The notes below the pieces were generated by a model. That model was not told the DNA's origin. It did not search any database and saw only the letters and a list, made by a program, of their open reading frames with translations. A program made the translations under genes and the position numbers. From Hymenobacter perfusus (GTDB taxonomy: Bacteria; Bacteroidota; Bacteroidia; Cytophagales; Hymenobacteraceae), in assembly GCF_003944765.1 (NCBI RefSeq), contig NZ_RWIU01000005.1, positions 124,001 to 188,000 on the forward strand: 64,000 bases of DNA, in the 5' to 3' direction. Below are positions 43,967 through 52,598 of this stretch, in pieces. Numbering within the stretch: position 1 is the stretch's first letter; each line of letters begins with the position of its first letter.

Positions 43967-45046
43967 GTGTCCTTCGTCGAAACCCGCAAAATCATTCACC
44001 TCGACATGGACGCGTTTTACGCCTCCGTGGAGCAGCGCGACAACCCGGCGCTGCGGGGGCGGCCCGTGGCGGTGGGCGGCTCGCGGGCCCGGGGCGTGGT
44101 GGCAGCGGCCAGTTACGAGGCGCGGCAGTTTGGCGTGCGCTCGGCCATGCCCTCCAGCACCGCGCTGCGCAAATGCCCGGAACTGGTGTTCGTGAAACCC
44201 CGGTTTGAGGTGTACAAGGAAGTGTCGCGGCAGATTCGGGAAATCTTTGCCGAATACACGCCGCTAATCGAGCCGCTTTCTTTGGATGAAGCCTACCTCG
44301 ACGTGACCGAAAACCGGCCGGGTCTTGCGCTGGCTACCCAGGTAGCGCGGGAAATCCGGGCCGAAATACTGCGCCAGACCCAGCTCACAGCTTCGGCCGG
44401 CATCAGCTACAACAAGTTTCTGGCGAAGCTGGCCTCCGACTACCGCAAGCCCAACGGCCAGTTCGTGATTCGCCCTGAACAGGGCGAGGCCTTTGTGGAG
44501 CAGCTGCGGGTGGGCGAGTTTCACGGCATCGGGCCGGCCACGGCGGCGCGGCTCAATCAGCTGGGCATCTTCACGGGCCTGGACCTCCGGCAGCAGTCCG
44601 AAACGTTTCTGCGCCAGCACTTCGGCAAGGCCGGCAGCCACTACTACCTCATTGCCCGCGCCCAGGACCACCGCCCCGTGGTACCCGACCGCCTGCGCAA
44701 GTCCATCGGCTCTGAAACCACCTTCGAGCACGATTTGCACCTGGCCGAGGAGCTGCGCAAAGGTCTGCAGCCCTGCCTCGATGCGGTGTGGGGCCACTGC
44801 CAGCGCACGGGCCTGCGCGGGCGCACCGTCACCCTCAAAGTCAAGTTCACCGATTTCCAGCAAATTACCCGCAGCCGCACGCTGGTAGGGCTAGTGCCCG
44901 GCCCCGAAGCCCTGGCGCAGGTGGCCCACGAGCTGCTGCTGCCTCTGCTGCCTCTCGAAAAAGGCGTGCGCCTGTTGGGCGTGGCCCTCTCCTCACTCGA
45001 AACCCCGGACGATCAGATAGGCCGGCAACTGGCCCTACTGCTGTAA
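43967..45046 (+). CDS. dinB: DNA polymerase IV (Y family)
   Basis: 359 residues from GTG 43967 (VSFVETRKIIHLDMDAF), the first start compatible with the family. A longer in-frame ATG at 43799 would translate the repeat and is rejected. Catalytic acids are in IHLDMDAFYASVEQRD and SLDEAYLDVT. The little-finger domain follows the helix-hairpin-helix (VGEFHGIGPATAARLNQLG). Error-prone translesion polymerase. No LexA-type site was recognised. Confidence 0.93.
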   Translation: MSFVETRKIIHLDMDAFYASVEQRDNPALRGRPVAVGGSRARGVVAAASYEARQFGVRSAMPSSTALRKCPELVFVKPRFEVYKEVSRQIREIFAEYTPLIEPLSLDEAYLDVTENRPGLALATQVAREIRAEILRQTQLTASAGISYNKFLAKLASDYRKPNGQFVIRPEQGEAFVEQLRVGEFHGIGPATAARLNQLGIFTGLDLRQQSETFLRQHFGKAGSHYYLIARAQDHRPVVPDRLRKSIGSETTFEHDLHLAEELRKGLQPCLDAVWGHCQRTGLRGRTVTLKVKFTDFQQITRSRTLVGLVPGPEALAQVAHELLLPLLPLEKGVRLLGVALSSLETPDDQIGRQLALLL

Positions 45047-45054
45047 CCGGGCAC

Positions 45055-45092
45055 AAAAAAGCTCCCGACGCCAGGCGTCGGGAGCTTTTTTT
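45055..45092. terminator. Strong bidirectional terminator
   Basis: GCTCCCGACGCC / GGCGTCGGGAGC with an A6 tract before and T7 after, between convergent genes. Confidence 0.92.
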
Positions 45093-45117
45093 GAGTAAGT
45101 CGAAAGACGAACGATAG

Positions 45118-45426
45118 TTAGTCGTTGGCCTTCACTTTCGATTTTTTCTTCTTGTCTTTCATTTTCACGTCGGCACCAGCAGCAGCAGGCTTGTACGTGT
45201 CAGTGGTAGTCGACTGCGTTTCTACCGTCGTGGTCGTAGCCGGCATCGGCGTGGTCGACATGGGGGTAGTCGTGGTAGTCGTCTGGTTGATGGTACCCTG
45301 GGCCGGCATCGGCTGGGTGGTAGCCGGCTGCGTGGTGGTGGTGGTCGTGTTGGTGGTGTTAGTTTGGGCGTTAGCAGCAGTAGCACCGGTTACGAGCAGG
45401 GCGGCAATGGCAAGAAACTTTTTCAT
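45118..45426 (-). CDS. Small secreted Thr-rich protein
   Basis: 102 residues. A signal peptide MKKFLAIAALLVTGATAANA is followed by a low-complexity mature part, mostly Thr with Gln, Pro and Met, and a basic Lys-rich end (KMKDKKKKSKVKAND). No folded domain is expected. It may be a periplasmic or surface linker protein. Repetitive ACC/GTA-type codons make the reading frame look composition-driven, but the signal peptide and the terminator placement support a real gene. Confidence 0.65.
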   Translation of the reverse strand: MKKFLAIAALLVTGATAANAQTNTTNTTTTTTQPATTQPMPAQGTINQTTTTTTPMSTTPMPATTTTVETQSTTTDTYKPAAAGADVKMKDKKKKSKVKAND

Positions 45427-45588
45427 AGCAGGTCAAATGGAAAGGGTGAACACTCAGACAGACAAGCCATTCGGAATTGTCCGTGAGTAGGCCTCTAACG
45501 GGACACTAAGCATTAGGGTTCAAAATTTCTGATATCTACCTTGATACCTCCTCCCGGCTCACCCCGAAAAAACACCCTTCCCGGCCGC

Positions 45589-46533
45589 TTATTTCAGCAT
45601 TTCGTGCAGCACGGTCTGCATGGAAATGGTGCGGTTGCCGGCCTCCTGAATGATGAGGGAGCCGGGCGCATCCAGCACCGCATCCGACACTTCCACGTTG
45701 CGGCGCACGGGCAGGCAGTGCAGGAACTTGGCGCTGTCGGTGAGGGCCATGTGGGCGGGCGTGAGCATCCAGGCGGGGTCGTTCTGGAGTACCTGGCCAT
45801 AGTCGTGGTAGCTACTCCAGTTCTTAGCCTGCACGTAGTCGGCGCCTTCCAGGGCTTTCTTTTGGTCGTATTCGATGCGGGCGCCTTTTGTGAACTTCGG
45901 GTCCAGTTCGTAGCCCTCGGGGTGGGTGATGACGAAATCCACCCAGTCGATTTCCGAGAACCAGTCGCAGAACGAGTTGGGCACACACTGGGGCAAAGCG
46001 CGCACGTGCGGGGCCCAGGTGAGCACCACTTTCACCCGCTCCTTCTGCTTGGTTTCGGCTACCGTAATCAGGTCGGCGAAGCTTTGCAGCGGGTGCAGCG
46101 TGGCGCTTTCCAGGCTGATGACGGGCACGGTGGCGTACTGCATGATCTTCCGGAACACTTCCTCGCTGTAGTCGGCCTCGCGGTCCTTGAGCGTGGGGAA
46201 GGTGCGCACGCCCAGCACGTCGCAGTACTGGCTCATCACCGCAATGGCGTCTTTGATATGCTCCTGGGTGCCGCCGTTCATCACCGCGCCGTCGGCCATT
46301 TCCAGCGTCCAGGAGTCGGCCCCGGCGTTGAGCACCCAGGCCTGCGCGCCCAGGTTGTAGGCCGCCTTCACCGAGCTGAGCCGGGTGCGCAGACTAGGGT
46401 TGAAGAAGATGAGCCCTACGGTTTTGTTACGCCCGACGTGCTGGTAACCGTAGGGGTTAGCCTTGATTTCCAGTGCTTGCTGCAACAGGGCTTTATAGTC
46501 GCCCGCATCGGCGAAGGAGGTGAAGTTTTTCAT
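45589..46533 (-). CDS. argF': N-acylornithine carbamoyltransferase (ArgF')
   Basis: 314 residues from ATG 46533. Carbamoyl-phosphate loop FFNPSLRTR at 44-51. The protein has the acyl-ornithine-specific features of the Bacteroidota and Xanthomonas enzymes, with a HCLPVRRNVEVSD segment at the ornithine site instead of the usual HCLP/DMG pattern. It transfers carbamoyl to N-acetyl- or N-succinylornithine. Published work places acyl specificity on one residue, Glu92 in the X. campestris acetyl enzyme and Pro90 in the B. fragilis succinyl enzyme. Here position 90 is Gln (GGTQEH), so specificity is open. Last gene of the minus-strand arginine group. Confidence 0.92.
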   Translation of the reverse strand: MKNFTSFADAGDYKALLQQALEIKANPYGYQHVGRNKTVGLIFFNPSLRTRLSSVKAAYNLGAQAWVLNAGADSWTLEMADGAVMNGGTQEHIKDAIAVMSQYCDVLGVRTFPTLKDREADYSEEVFRKIMQYATVPVISLESATLHPLQSFADLITVAETKQKERVKVVLTWAPHVRALPQCVPNSFCDWFSEIDWVDFVITHPEGYELDPKFTKGARIEYDQKKALEGADYVQAKNWSSYHDYGQVLQNDPAWMLTPAHMALTDSAKFLHCLPVRRNVEVSDAVLDAPGSLIIQEAGNRTISMQTVLHEMLK

Positions 46534-46544
46534 GTGGGGGTGTG

Positions 46545-46600
46545 TTAGAACGTCATGCTGAGCTTGTCGAAGCATCTCTACCGCTTCGTTGGATGTACTT
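46545..46600. repeat. Half element, family A
   Basis: GAACGTCATGCTGAGC...GAAGCATCTCTACCGCTTCG in direct orientation just upstream of argF'. An inverted copy lies at 47697-47765, so the two bracket three small genes. Confidence 0.75.
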
Positions 46601-46604
46601 CTAA

Positions 46605-47024
46605 TTATTCGACTAGAATGCCCAAGAGCGATGTTAGCTCTTTATCATACTTCACTTTCTTTCCATCAAACCTCATAACTGCACCTCCTATGCACACTGT
46701 GGAAATGGTGCTATCACCGTAGTATATCGTAATCTTCGCTCGGGTATCAACATCACCTTTACCCTCATACATTTTAAGCAAAGCCATGCGCCGATTGATT
46801 GCATCTAATGTGCCTCGGGATATTACTAAAATTGTGTTGGCATCAGGGAAATGCTTGTTGAAAGCATCACAGCTTATTCTGCCCCAAGTAGCAGTTCCGA
46901 AGTCGACGGATTTGATAACAATCTTGCTAATACTTCGTTGCCCAATAGGCTCTTTCAACTCTGCTACTCGCTTGTATGAGGAAACCGATAGGCTACATAG
47001 AAGCAGCAAAAAGAATAGTCTCAT
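46605..47024 (-). CDS. Unknown secreted protein, AT-rich
   Basis: 139 residues from MRLFFLLLLCSLSVSS at 47024, a signal peptide. The mature part is mixed alpha/beta with DFGTATWGRISCDAFNKHF and ITIYYGDSTISTVCIGG. No family recognised. The GC content is clearly below that of the flanking arginine genes. It ends 4 bases after the repeat copy and overlaps no other gene. The gene is probably part of a small inserted block. Confidence 0.55.
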   Translation of the reverse strand: MRLFFLLLLCSLSVSSYKRVAELKEPIGQRSISKIVIKSVDFGTATWGRISCDAFNKHFPDANTILVISRGTLDAINRRMALLKMYEGKGDVDTRAKITIYYGDSTISTVCIGGAVMRFDGKKVKYDKELTSLLGILVE

Positions 47025-47034
47025 ATCTGTATGA

Positions 47035-47325
47035 TTAACCCTGCCACGTTTCCAGATCAATACATTGCCACTCCGGATTAAACGCTGTAATCAACGCGTC
47101 TTTTTTGCTGCGCGTCCAGCCTTTTAGTTGCTTCTCGCGGGCAATAGCCTGCGTGGCATCCGGGCAGTTTTCAAAATACACCAACAAGTCGGTCTGATAC
47201 CGGCCGGTGAACTTGCCCGTGTCGCCACGGCTCTGACTGTGCTCATAAAGGCGGCACACTAAGTCGTTGGTGACGCCGATGTACAGAACGGTTTTGGTCG
47301 TATTAGTCAGGATGTAGACGTACAT
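47035..47325 (-). CDS. GIY-YIG nuclease family protein
   Basis: 96 residues. The GIY-YIG core appears as MYVYILTNTTKTVLYIGVTNDL, with the conserved Arg in LVCRLYEHSQ and a later Glu-Lys pair in AREKQLKGWTRSKK. This is the small stand-alone YhbQ/UPF0213-like group, common in Bacteroidota, with little known biological role. Its stop lies 10 bases before the next gene's start. Confidence 0.9.
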   Translation of the reverse strand: MYVYILTNTTKTVLYIGVTNDLVCRLYEHSQSRGDTGKFTGRYQTDLLVYFENCPDATQAIAREKQLKGWTRSKKDALITAFNPEWQCIDLETWQG

Positions 47326-47341
47326 GCTACGTCTGCTTTAC

Positions 47342-47671
47342 TCAGAGAAAAAGTTTGATACCACCCATAATCAAGAGAGCTGACTGTAGGCAAATGGCAA
47401 TTGTCAGAGAAAAGGGCACCACTTTCATTTTGTATGGCTTTCCCTTGTATGGAGCTAAAGCAAGCAACAAACCTAACAGGAAGCTTATCAGCTGTATCCC
47501 AAAAAACAACGTCCTGATGGTTGCTCCGCGCATTGCCTCACTTTGCCCCTCAACGACATGACCTGCCAAATCACGGCCATCTCCGGCCGTAAAAGTGCTG
47601 ACTAGAAAGTTAAGAATGGCCAGTATAACGATGGCAAAAAGCTGTTTCTTGATAGTACTGCTCATGTTCAC
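47342..47671 (-). CDS. Small unknown membrane protein
   Basis: 109 residues, or 107 from the second Met at 47665. Three hydrophobic helices (about 10-29, 54-72 and 84-106) joined by polar loops. No family recognised. AT-richer than the arginine genes and inside the repeat-bracketed block. Confidence 0.55.
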   Translation of the reverse strand: MNMSSTIKKQLFAIVILAILNFLVSTFTAGDGRDLAGHVVEGQSEAMRGATIRTLFFGIQLISFLLGLLLALAPYKGKPYKMKVVPFSLTIAICLQSALLIMGGIKLFL

Positions 47672-47696
47672 AAGATATTCCGTATTTAAAACTAAC

Positions 47697-47765
47697 CCGA
47701 CATGCTAAGCGAAGCGGTAGAGATGCTTCGACTCCGCTCCGCTTCGCTCAGCATGACGTTCTGGG
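47697..47765. repeat. Palindromic element, family A (inverted relative to 46545)
   Basis: Contains GAAGCGGTAGAGATGCTTCG and CGCTTCGCTCAGCATGACGT, the complement of the family A motif, just downstream of carB. Confidence 0.8.
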
Positions 47766-47781
47766 GTCCTCGTTCTATTGG

Positions 47782-50700
47782 CTACATCGCCTTGTACTCG
47801 TTCCAACTCTTGATTTTCAAAGCCTTCATCTCCAGCCGGCAGAAGGCTTGGATGAAGGCTTTGGCCAGGCGGGCATTCGTCAGCAAACCCACCCCGAAAT
47901 CCACGGCGGTGCGGCGGATTTTGTAGTCGTTGTCCAGCTCGCCCTTCGAGAGGTTTTTGGGGATGTTGATGACTAGGTCGATTTTCTTATCCTTCAGGTA
48001 GGTCAGCACGTTGGGCTCCTGGTGGTCGTCGGGCCAGAAGAGTAAGCTGCTGGGCACGTTGTTTTCGGCGAAGAAGCGGTGCGTACCCTGGGTGGCGTAA
48101 ATATGGTAGCCCTTCTGCACCAGCAGCTCCACGGCCGAGAGCAGCGTGACTTTCGACTTGATGGGGCCGCCGGAAATCAGCACCGTTTTCTGCGGAATCT
48201 TGTAGCCCACGCTCAGCATCGACTTCAGCAAAGCTTCCTCAGCAGTGTCGCCCAGGCAGCCTACTTCGCCGGTGCTCACCATGTCCACGCGCAGCACCGG
48301 GTCGGCGCCGGGCAGGCGGGTGAAGGAGAACTGCGGGGCCTTCACGCCCACGAAGGGCAAGTCGTACACCCGCTCGCTCTCGTCGCGGGTTACGTTCTGG
48401 CCCAGCAGCACCTGGGTGGCCTTTTTGATCAGGTTGTTACCCGAGACCTTGGACACGAACGGGAAGGAGCGCGAGGCGCGGATGTTGCACTCAATCACCC
48501 GGATTTCGCGGTTTTTCTCCAGGAACTGGATGTTGAACGGTCCGCTGATCTGGAAGCGCTTGGCAATCTTCTCGGCAATGATTTTGAGCTTGCGCACCGT
48601 GCCCACGTACACGCGCTGGGGCGGGTAATACATGGTGGCGTCGCCGGAGTGCACGCCGGCAAACTCCACGTGCTCGGAAATGGCGTAGCTCACGATTTCG
48701 CCTTTGTCGGCCACCGCATCCAGCTCAATTTCCTTGGCCTCCTGCATAAACTCCGACACCACCACCGGATACTCGGCGCTTACCTCGGCGGCGGCGCGCA
48801 GAAACGCTTCCATCTCAAAGGCATTAGACACTACGTTCATGGCCGCGCCCGACAGCACGTAGCTCGGCCGGATCAGCACCGGGTAGCCCACCTCGCCCAC
48901 GAACTCAAACATGGCGTCGAGCGAGGTCAGCTCCTTCCAGCGGGGCTGGGCAATGCCCAGCTCATCCATGATGCTGCTGAACTTGTGTCGGTTTTCGGCC
49001 TCGTCGATGCGGGCCGGCGCGGTGCCCAGGATGGGCGCGTCGGCAGCGGCCAGGCGGGTGGCGAGGTTGTTGGGAATCTGGCCGCCGGTGCTTAGAATCA
49101 CACCCTCGGGCTGCTCGAAGTCCAGGATGTCCATCACCCGCTCGAAGCTCAGCTCCTCGAAATACAGCCGGTCCGATACGTCGTAGTCGGTGCTGACGGT
49201 TTCGGGGTTGTAGTTGATGAGGATGGTTTTGTAGCCTTCCTCGGCGGCCGTCTGCACGGCCTGCACACCGCACCAGTCGAATTCCACGGAGCTGCCGATG
49301 CGGTACACGCCCGAGCCCAGCACTACCACCGCCTTGTCGGTTTCGGGCGTCAGGTCGTTTTCGGTGCCGTGGTAAGTGGTGTAGAGGTAGTTGGTTTTGG
49401 CCGGGAATTCGGCCGCCAGCGTGTCAATCTGCTTGATGACGGGCAGCACGCCCAGGGCCTTGCGGCGGGCGCGCACCAGCAGCTCGTCGGCTTTCACGTC
49501 ACCCTCGCCCAGCAGCTTCACGGCAATCTGCTGGTCGGAGAAACCGGCGCGTTTCACGTCGCGCAGCAGCTTGTTTTCCAGCGCGTCGAGGCCGTTGGCG
49601 CGGCCGGCGGCCAGCTGGTTGCCCAGCTCGAAAATGGTGAGCAGACGCTGCAAAAACCACAGGTCAATCTTGGTCAGGTCGTGGACCTGCTGGATGGTGT
49701 AGCCGGCCTCGAAGGCGTTGTTGATGGCGAAGATGCGTTCCTCGTTGGGCTCGCTCAGGAGCTGGTCGATGGCGGCGTTGTCCAGGTCGGCCTCGGGCCG
49801 GTTGGCCACGAAGCCGCGCTTGCCGGTGTCCAGCATGCGCAACCCTTTCTGAATGGCTTCCTCGAACGATTTGCCGATGGCCATCACCTCGCCCACGCTC
49901 TTCATGGCCGAGCCAATGTGCCGGTTCACGCCCTCGAACTTGCCCAAATCCCAGCGCGGCAGCTTCACCACCACATAGTCCAGGGCCGGCTCGAAAAAGG
50001 CCGAAGTCGTCTGCGTTACGCTGTTTTTCAACTCGGCCAGCGAGTAGCCCAAACTCAGCTTGGCGGCCACGAAGGCCAGCGGGTATCCTGTCGCCTTGGA
50101 GGCCAGCGCCGAGGAGCGTGACAGGCGCGCATTCACCTCAATCACGCGGTAATCCTCGGAAACGGGGTCGAGGGCGTACTGAATGTTGCACTCACCCACG
50201 ATGCCCAGGTGGCGGATAGTTTTAATGCCGATGCTGCGCAGCTTATGGTACTCCCGGTTGCTCAAAGTCTGCGACGGGGCCACCACGATGCTCTCCCCGG
50301 TGTGGATGCCGATGGGGTCGAAATTCTCCATGTTGCAGACCGTGATGCAGTTATCATAGGCATCCCGCACCACTTCGTACTCCACTTCCTTCCAGCCCTT
50401 CAGCGACTCTTCCACCAGAATCTGGTCGGAAGTGGTGAAGGATTTCTGGGCCAGCGTCCGCAGCTCGTCCATGTTGTTGGCGAAGCCGCTGCCCAGGCCG
50501 CCCAGCGCAAACGCCGCACGCACGATGATGGGGAAGCCGATTTTCTCGGCCGCCGCCAGCGCGTCGTCCATCGTCGTCACGGCCACGCTGCGGGCCGAAA
50601 GCACGCCAATCTGCTCCAGCTTCTCCTTGAAAATATCCCGGTCCTCGGTGTCGATAATGCTCTGCACAGGCGTGCCCAGCACCTGCACGTTATACTTCTC

Positions 50701-51015
50701 GAACACGCCGGCGCGGTACAGGGCCACGGCGCAGTTGAGCGCCGTTTGGCCTCCAAAGGCCACCAGAATGCCATCGGGCTGCTCTTTTTTGATGACCTCC
50801 TCCACGAAGTAGGGCGTCACGGGCAGGAAGTATACGTCGTCGGCAATGTTGTCCGACGTCTGCACGGTGGCAATGTTGGGGTTGATGAGGATGGTGCGGA
50901 TGCCTTCCTCCTTCAGCGCCTTGAGCGCCTGCGAGCCGGAATAATCGAACTCCCCGGCCTCGCCAATTTTGAGCGCGCCGGAACCAAGGATGAGTACTTT
51001 GTTGGGTTTGTTCAT
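47782..51015 (-). CDS. carB: Carbamoyl-phosphate synthase large subunit
   Basis: 1077 residues. Two duplicated halves, each starting with a pre-ATP-grasp segment (VLILGSGALKIGEAGEFDYSG and VVLGSGVYRIGSSVEFDW) followed by an ATP-grasp domain (FALGGLGSGFANN in the first). A C-terminal MGS-like allosteric domain covers about 940-1077. It uses two ATP, bicarbonate and ammonia from CarA to make carbamoyl phosphate for arginine and pyrimidines. It lies downstream of carA on the same strand with one small gene between. Confidence 0.95.
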   Translation of the reverse strand: MNKPNKVLILGSGALKIGEAGEFDYSGSQALKALKEEGIRTILINPNIATVQTSDNIADDVYFLPVTPYFVEEVIKKEQPDGILVAFGGQTALNCAVALYRAGVFEKYNVQVLGTPVQSIIDTEDRDIFKEKLEQIGVLSARSVAVTTMDDALAAAEKIGFPIIVRAAFALGGLGSGFANNMDELRTLAQKSFTTSDQILVEESLKGWKEVEYEVVRDAYDNCITVCNMENFDPIGIHTGESIVVAPSQTLSNREYHKLRSIGIKTIRHLGIVGECNIQYALDPVSEDYRVIEVNARLSRSSALASKATGYPLAFVAAKLSLGYSLAELKNSVTQTTSAFFEPALDYVVVKLPRWDLGKFEGVNRHIGSAMKSVGEVMAIGKSFEEAIQKGLRMLDTGKRGFVANRPEADLDNAAIDQLLSEPNEERIFAINNAFEAGYTIQQVHDLTKIDLWFLQRLLTIFELGNQLAAGRANGLDALENKLLRDVKRAGFSDQQIAVKLLGEGDVKADELLVRARRKALGVLPVIKQIDTLAAEFPAKTNYLYTTYHGTENDLTPETDKAVVVLGSGVYRIGSSVEFDWCGVQAVQTAAEEGYKTILINYNPETVSTDYDVSDRLYFEELSFERVMDILDFEQPEGVILSTGGQIPNNLATRLAAADAPILGTAPARIDEAENRHKFSSIMDELGIAQPRWKELTSLDAMFEFVGEVGYPVLIRPSYVLSGAAMNVVSNAFEMEAFLRAAAEVSAEYPVVVSEFMQEAKEIELDAVADKGEIVSYAISEHVEFAGVHSGDATMYYPPQRVYVGTVRKLKIIAEKIAKRFQISGPFNIQFLEKNREIRVIECNIRASRSFPFVSKVSGNNLIKKATQVLLGQNVTRDESERVYDLPFVGVKAPQFSFTRLPGADPVLRVDMVSTGEVGCLGDTAEEALLKSMLSVGYKIPQKTVLISGGPIKSKVTLLSAVELLVQKGYHIYATQGTHRFFAENNVPSSLLFWPDDHQEPNVLTYLKDKKIDLVINIPKNLSKGELDNDYKIRRTAVDFGVGLLTNARLAKAFIQAFCRLEMKALKIKSWNEYKAM

Positions 51016-51066
51016 TCGAAGAGTTGGATACAGGCTGCCCGGGCAGCCGTGTTCAAAGGCAGTTTT

Positions 51067-51435
51067 TTAGTTAGAAAACAAGGTGTCGCTCTTCACGATA
51101 TTCCATGCACCGGATGGCCGTTTGACCATCCAGAGTTTGAGGGTGGCATCGGCCCGTTCGCCTTTCAGGGATATCCGAAAGACAAGCGTATCTTTTCGGT
51201 TGCCGACTTGGTTCAGCTGGAAGTTTCGGGAGCTTACCTCACCTATGCGACTGGTTATTCTGGGCGAAATCCGGGCCGAATTCATCGCCTCGTCAATCAT
51301 CTCGGCCGGCTCACCCAACACCGCTTTTAAAAACACCTTCTGACCCATAGTACTGATGAAGTAGAAGCCGGCAAAAGCCAGAGCACCTACCAGCAGATAT
51401 CCCCAGTATTGAAAACGTCGGCTTTTCGCTTGCAT
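51067..51435 (-). CDS. Small membrane-anchored protein (Coa1/Tim21-like)
   Basis: 122 residues. An N-terminal membrane helix at about 11-29 (YWGYLLVGALAFAGFYFIS) is followed by a compact alpha/beta domain ending LWMVKRPSGAWNIVKSDTLF. The layout of one anchor plus a Tim21-like fold resembles Coa1-family cytochrome-oxidase assembly factors; I rate that as a guess. It sits between carA and carB, an unexpected position for an envelope protein, and is probably co-transcribed with them. Confidence 0.6.
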   Translation of the reverse strand: MQAKSRRFQYWGYLLVGALAFAGFYFISTMGQKVFLKAVLGEPAEMIDEAMNSARISPRITSRIGEVSSRNFQLNQVGNRKDTLVFRISLKGERADATLKLWMVKRPSGAWNIVKSDTLFSN

Positions 51436-51512
51436 GGCAGAAGGGCGTTGGGAGTGAATAGCAACCGGCCATCATGCGGCCCCTGTTGCAGCGGTGCGGC
51501 TACTACACCGGG

Positions 51513-52598
51513 TTATTTACCAGCCTTATACTCCCCTACCGCTTTCAAGAAATCATCAAACAGGAACTCCGTGTCCTGTGGGCCGCCGGCGGCTTCGGGG
51601 TGAAACTGGGTGGAGAAGAACGGTTTGGTTTTGTGCTTGATGCCTTCGCAGGTGCCGTCGTTGAGGTTCTCGAACAGCATGTCCCACTCGGCGGGCAGCG
51701 TGGCGGTGTCCACTGCGAAGCCGTGGTTTTGGCTGGTGATGTAGCAGTGCTGGGTGCCGGTGAGCTTCACGGGCTGGTTGTGGCTGCGGTGGCCGTATTT
51801 CAGCTTGAAGGTGTCGCCGCCTGCAGCCAGGCCCATGAGCTGGCTGCCCAGGCAGATGCCGAAAATCGGCTTGTCCTGGCCCAGGGCCGTTTGCAGGTGG
51901 CCGATGGTGGCCTCGCACATTTTGGGGTCGCCGGGGCCGTTGCTCAGGAAGAGGCCGTCGTAGGCGAGGGTCGTGAAATCGTAATCCCAGGGCACCCGAA
52001 TCAGCTCCACGTCGCGCTCCAGGAAGCAGCGGATGATGTTGGTTTTGGTGCCGCAGTCCACGAGCACGATTTTGTGCTGGCCGCTGCCGTAGTGCTGCAC
52101 GCCGGCCGGGCTCACCTGGGCCACGAGGTTGTCGAGGTTGGGGTCGTGCAGGGGTACGTCGGTTTCGGCCACGATTTTGCCTAGCATAGCACCTTTCTCG
52201 CGCAGCTTCTTGGTGAGCATGCGGGTATCGACGCCGAAGATGCCGGGGATGTTGTACTCCGCCAGCCAGTCGCCGAGGCTTTTGGCGGCGTTCCAGTGGC
52301 TGTGCTCCTCGGAGTAGTAGTTCACTACGAGGCCGGCAATGTGAATCTTATCCGACTCAAAAATCTTGGAAATTGACTCGTACAGGTCCTCGCCGGGCAC
52401 GCCGTAGTTGCCCACCATGGGGTAGGTCAGCACCAGAATCTGACCGGCGAAGGACGGGTCGGTGAGGTTTTCGGGGTAGCCGGTCATGGCCGTGCTGAAC
52501 ACCACTTCGCCCGCGGCGGAGGTAAATGCGCCGAAAGAAGTACCCTCGATTTCAGTGCCGTCTTCCAGGACGAGTTTTACCGATTTAGCGTTTTCCAC
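51513..52598 (-). CDS. carA: Carbamoyl-phosphate synthase small subunit
   Basis: 361 residues. N-terminal CPSase domain with GEVVFSTAMTGYPE, and C-terminal class I glutaminase with nucleophile Cys249 in FGICLGSQ, His333 and Glu335 in QFHPEA. It releases ammonia from glutamine for CarB. Next gene after argD on the minus strand, but 539 bases downstream of it, with a structured gap between. Confidence 0.95.
   Translation of the reverse strand: MENAKSVKLVLEDGTEIEGTSFGAFTSAAGEVVFSTAMTGYPENLTDPSFAGQILVLTYPMVGNYGVPGEDLYESISKIFESDKIHIAGLVVNYYSEEHSHWNAAKSLGDWLAEYNIPGIFGVDTRMLTKKLREKGAMLGKIVAETDVPLHDPNLDNLVAQVSPAGVQHYGSGQHKIVLVDCGTKTNIIRCFLERDVELIRVPWDYDFTTLAYDGLFLSNGPGDPKMCEATIGHLQTALGQDKPIFGICLGSQLMGLAAGGDTFKLKYGHRSHNQPVKLTGTQHCYITSQNHGFAVDTATLPAEWDMLFENLNDGTCEGIKHKTKPFFSTQFHPEAAGGPQDTEFLFDDFLKAVGEYKAGK

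Noticed and set aside
48079..50121. Long plus-strand frames opposite carB (338 and 250 codons)
   Set aside because: They are shadows of the well-supported carB gene and show no family resemblance.
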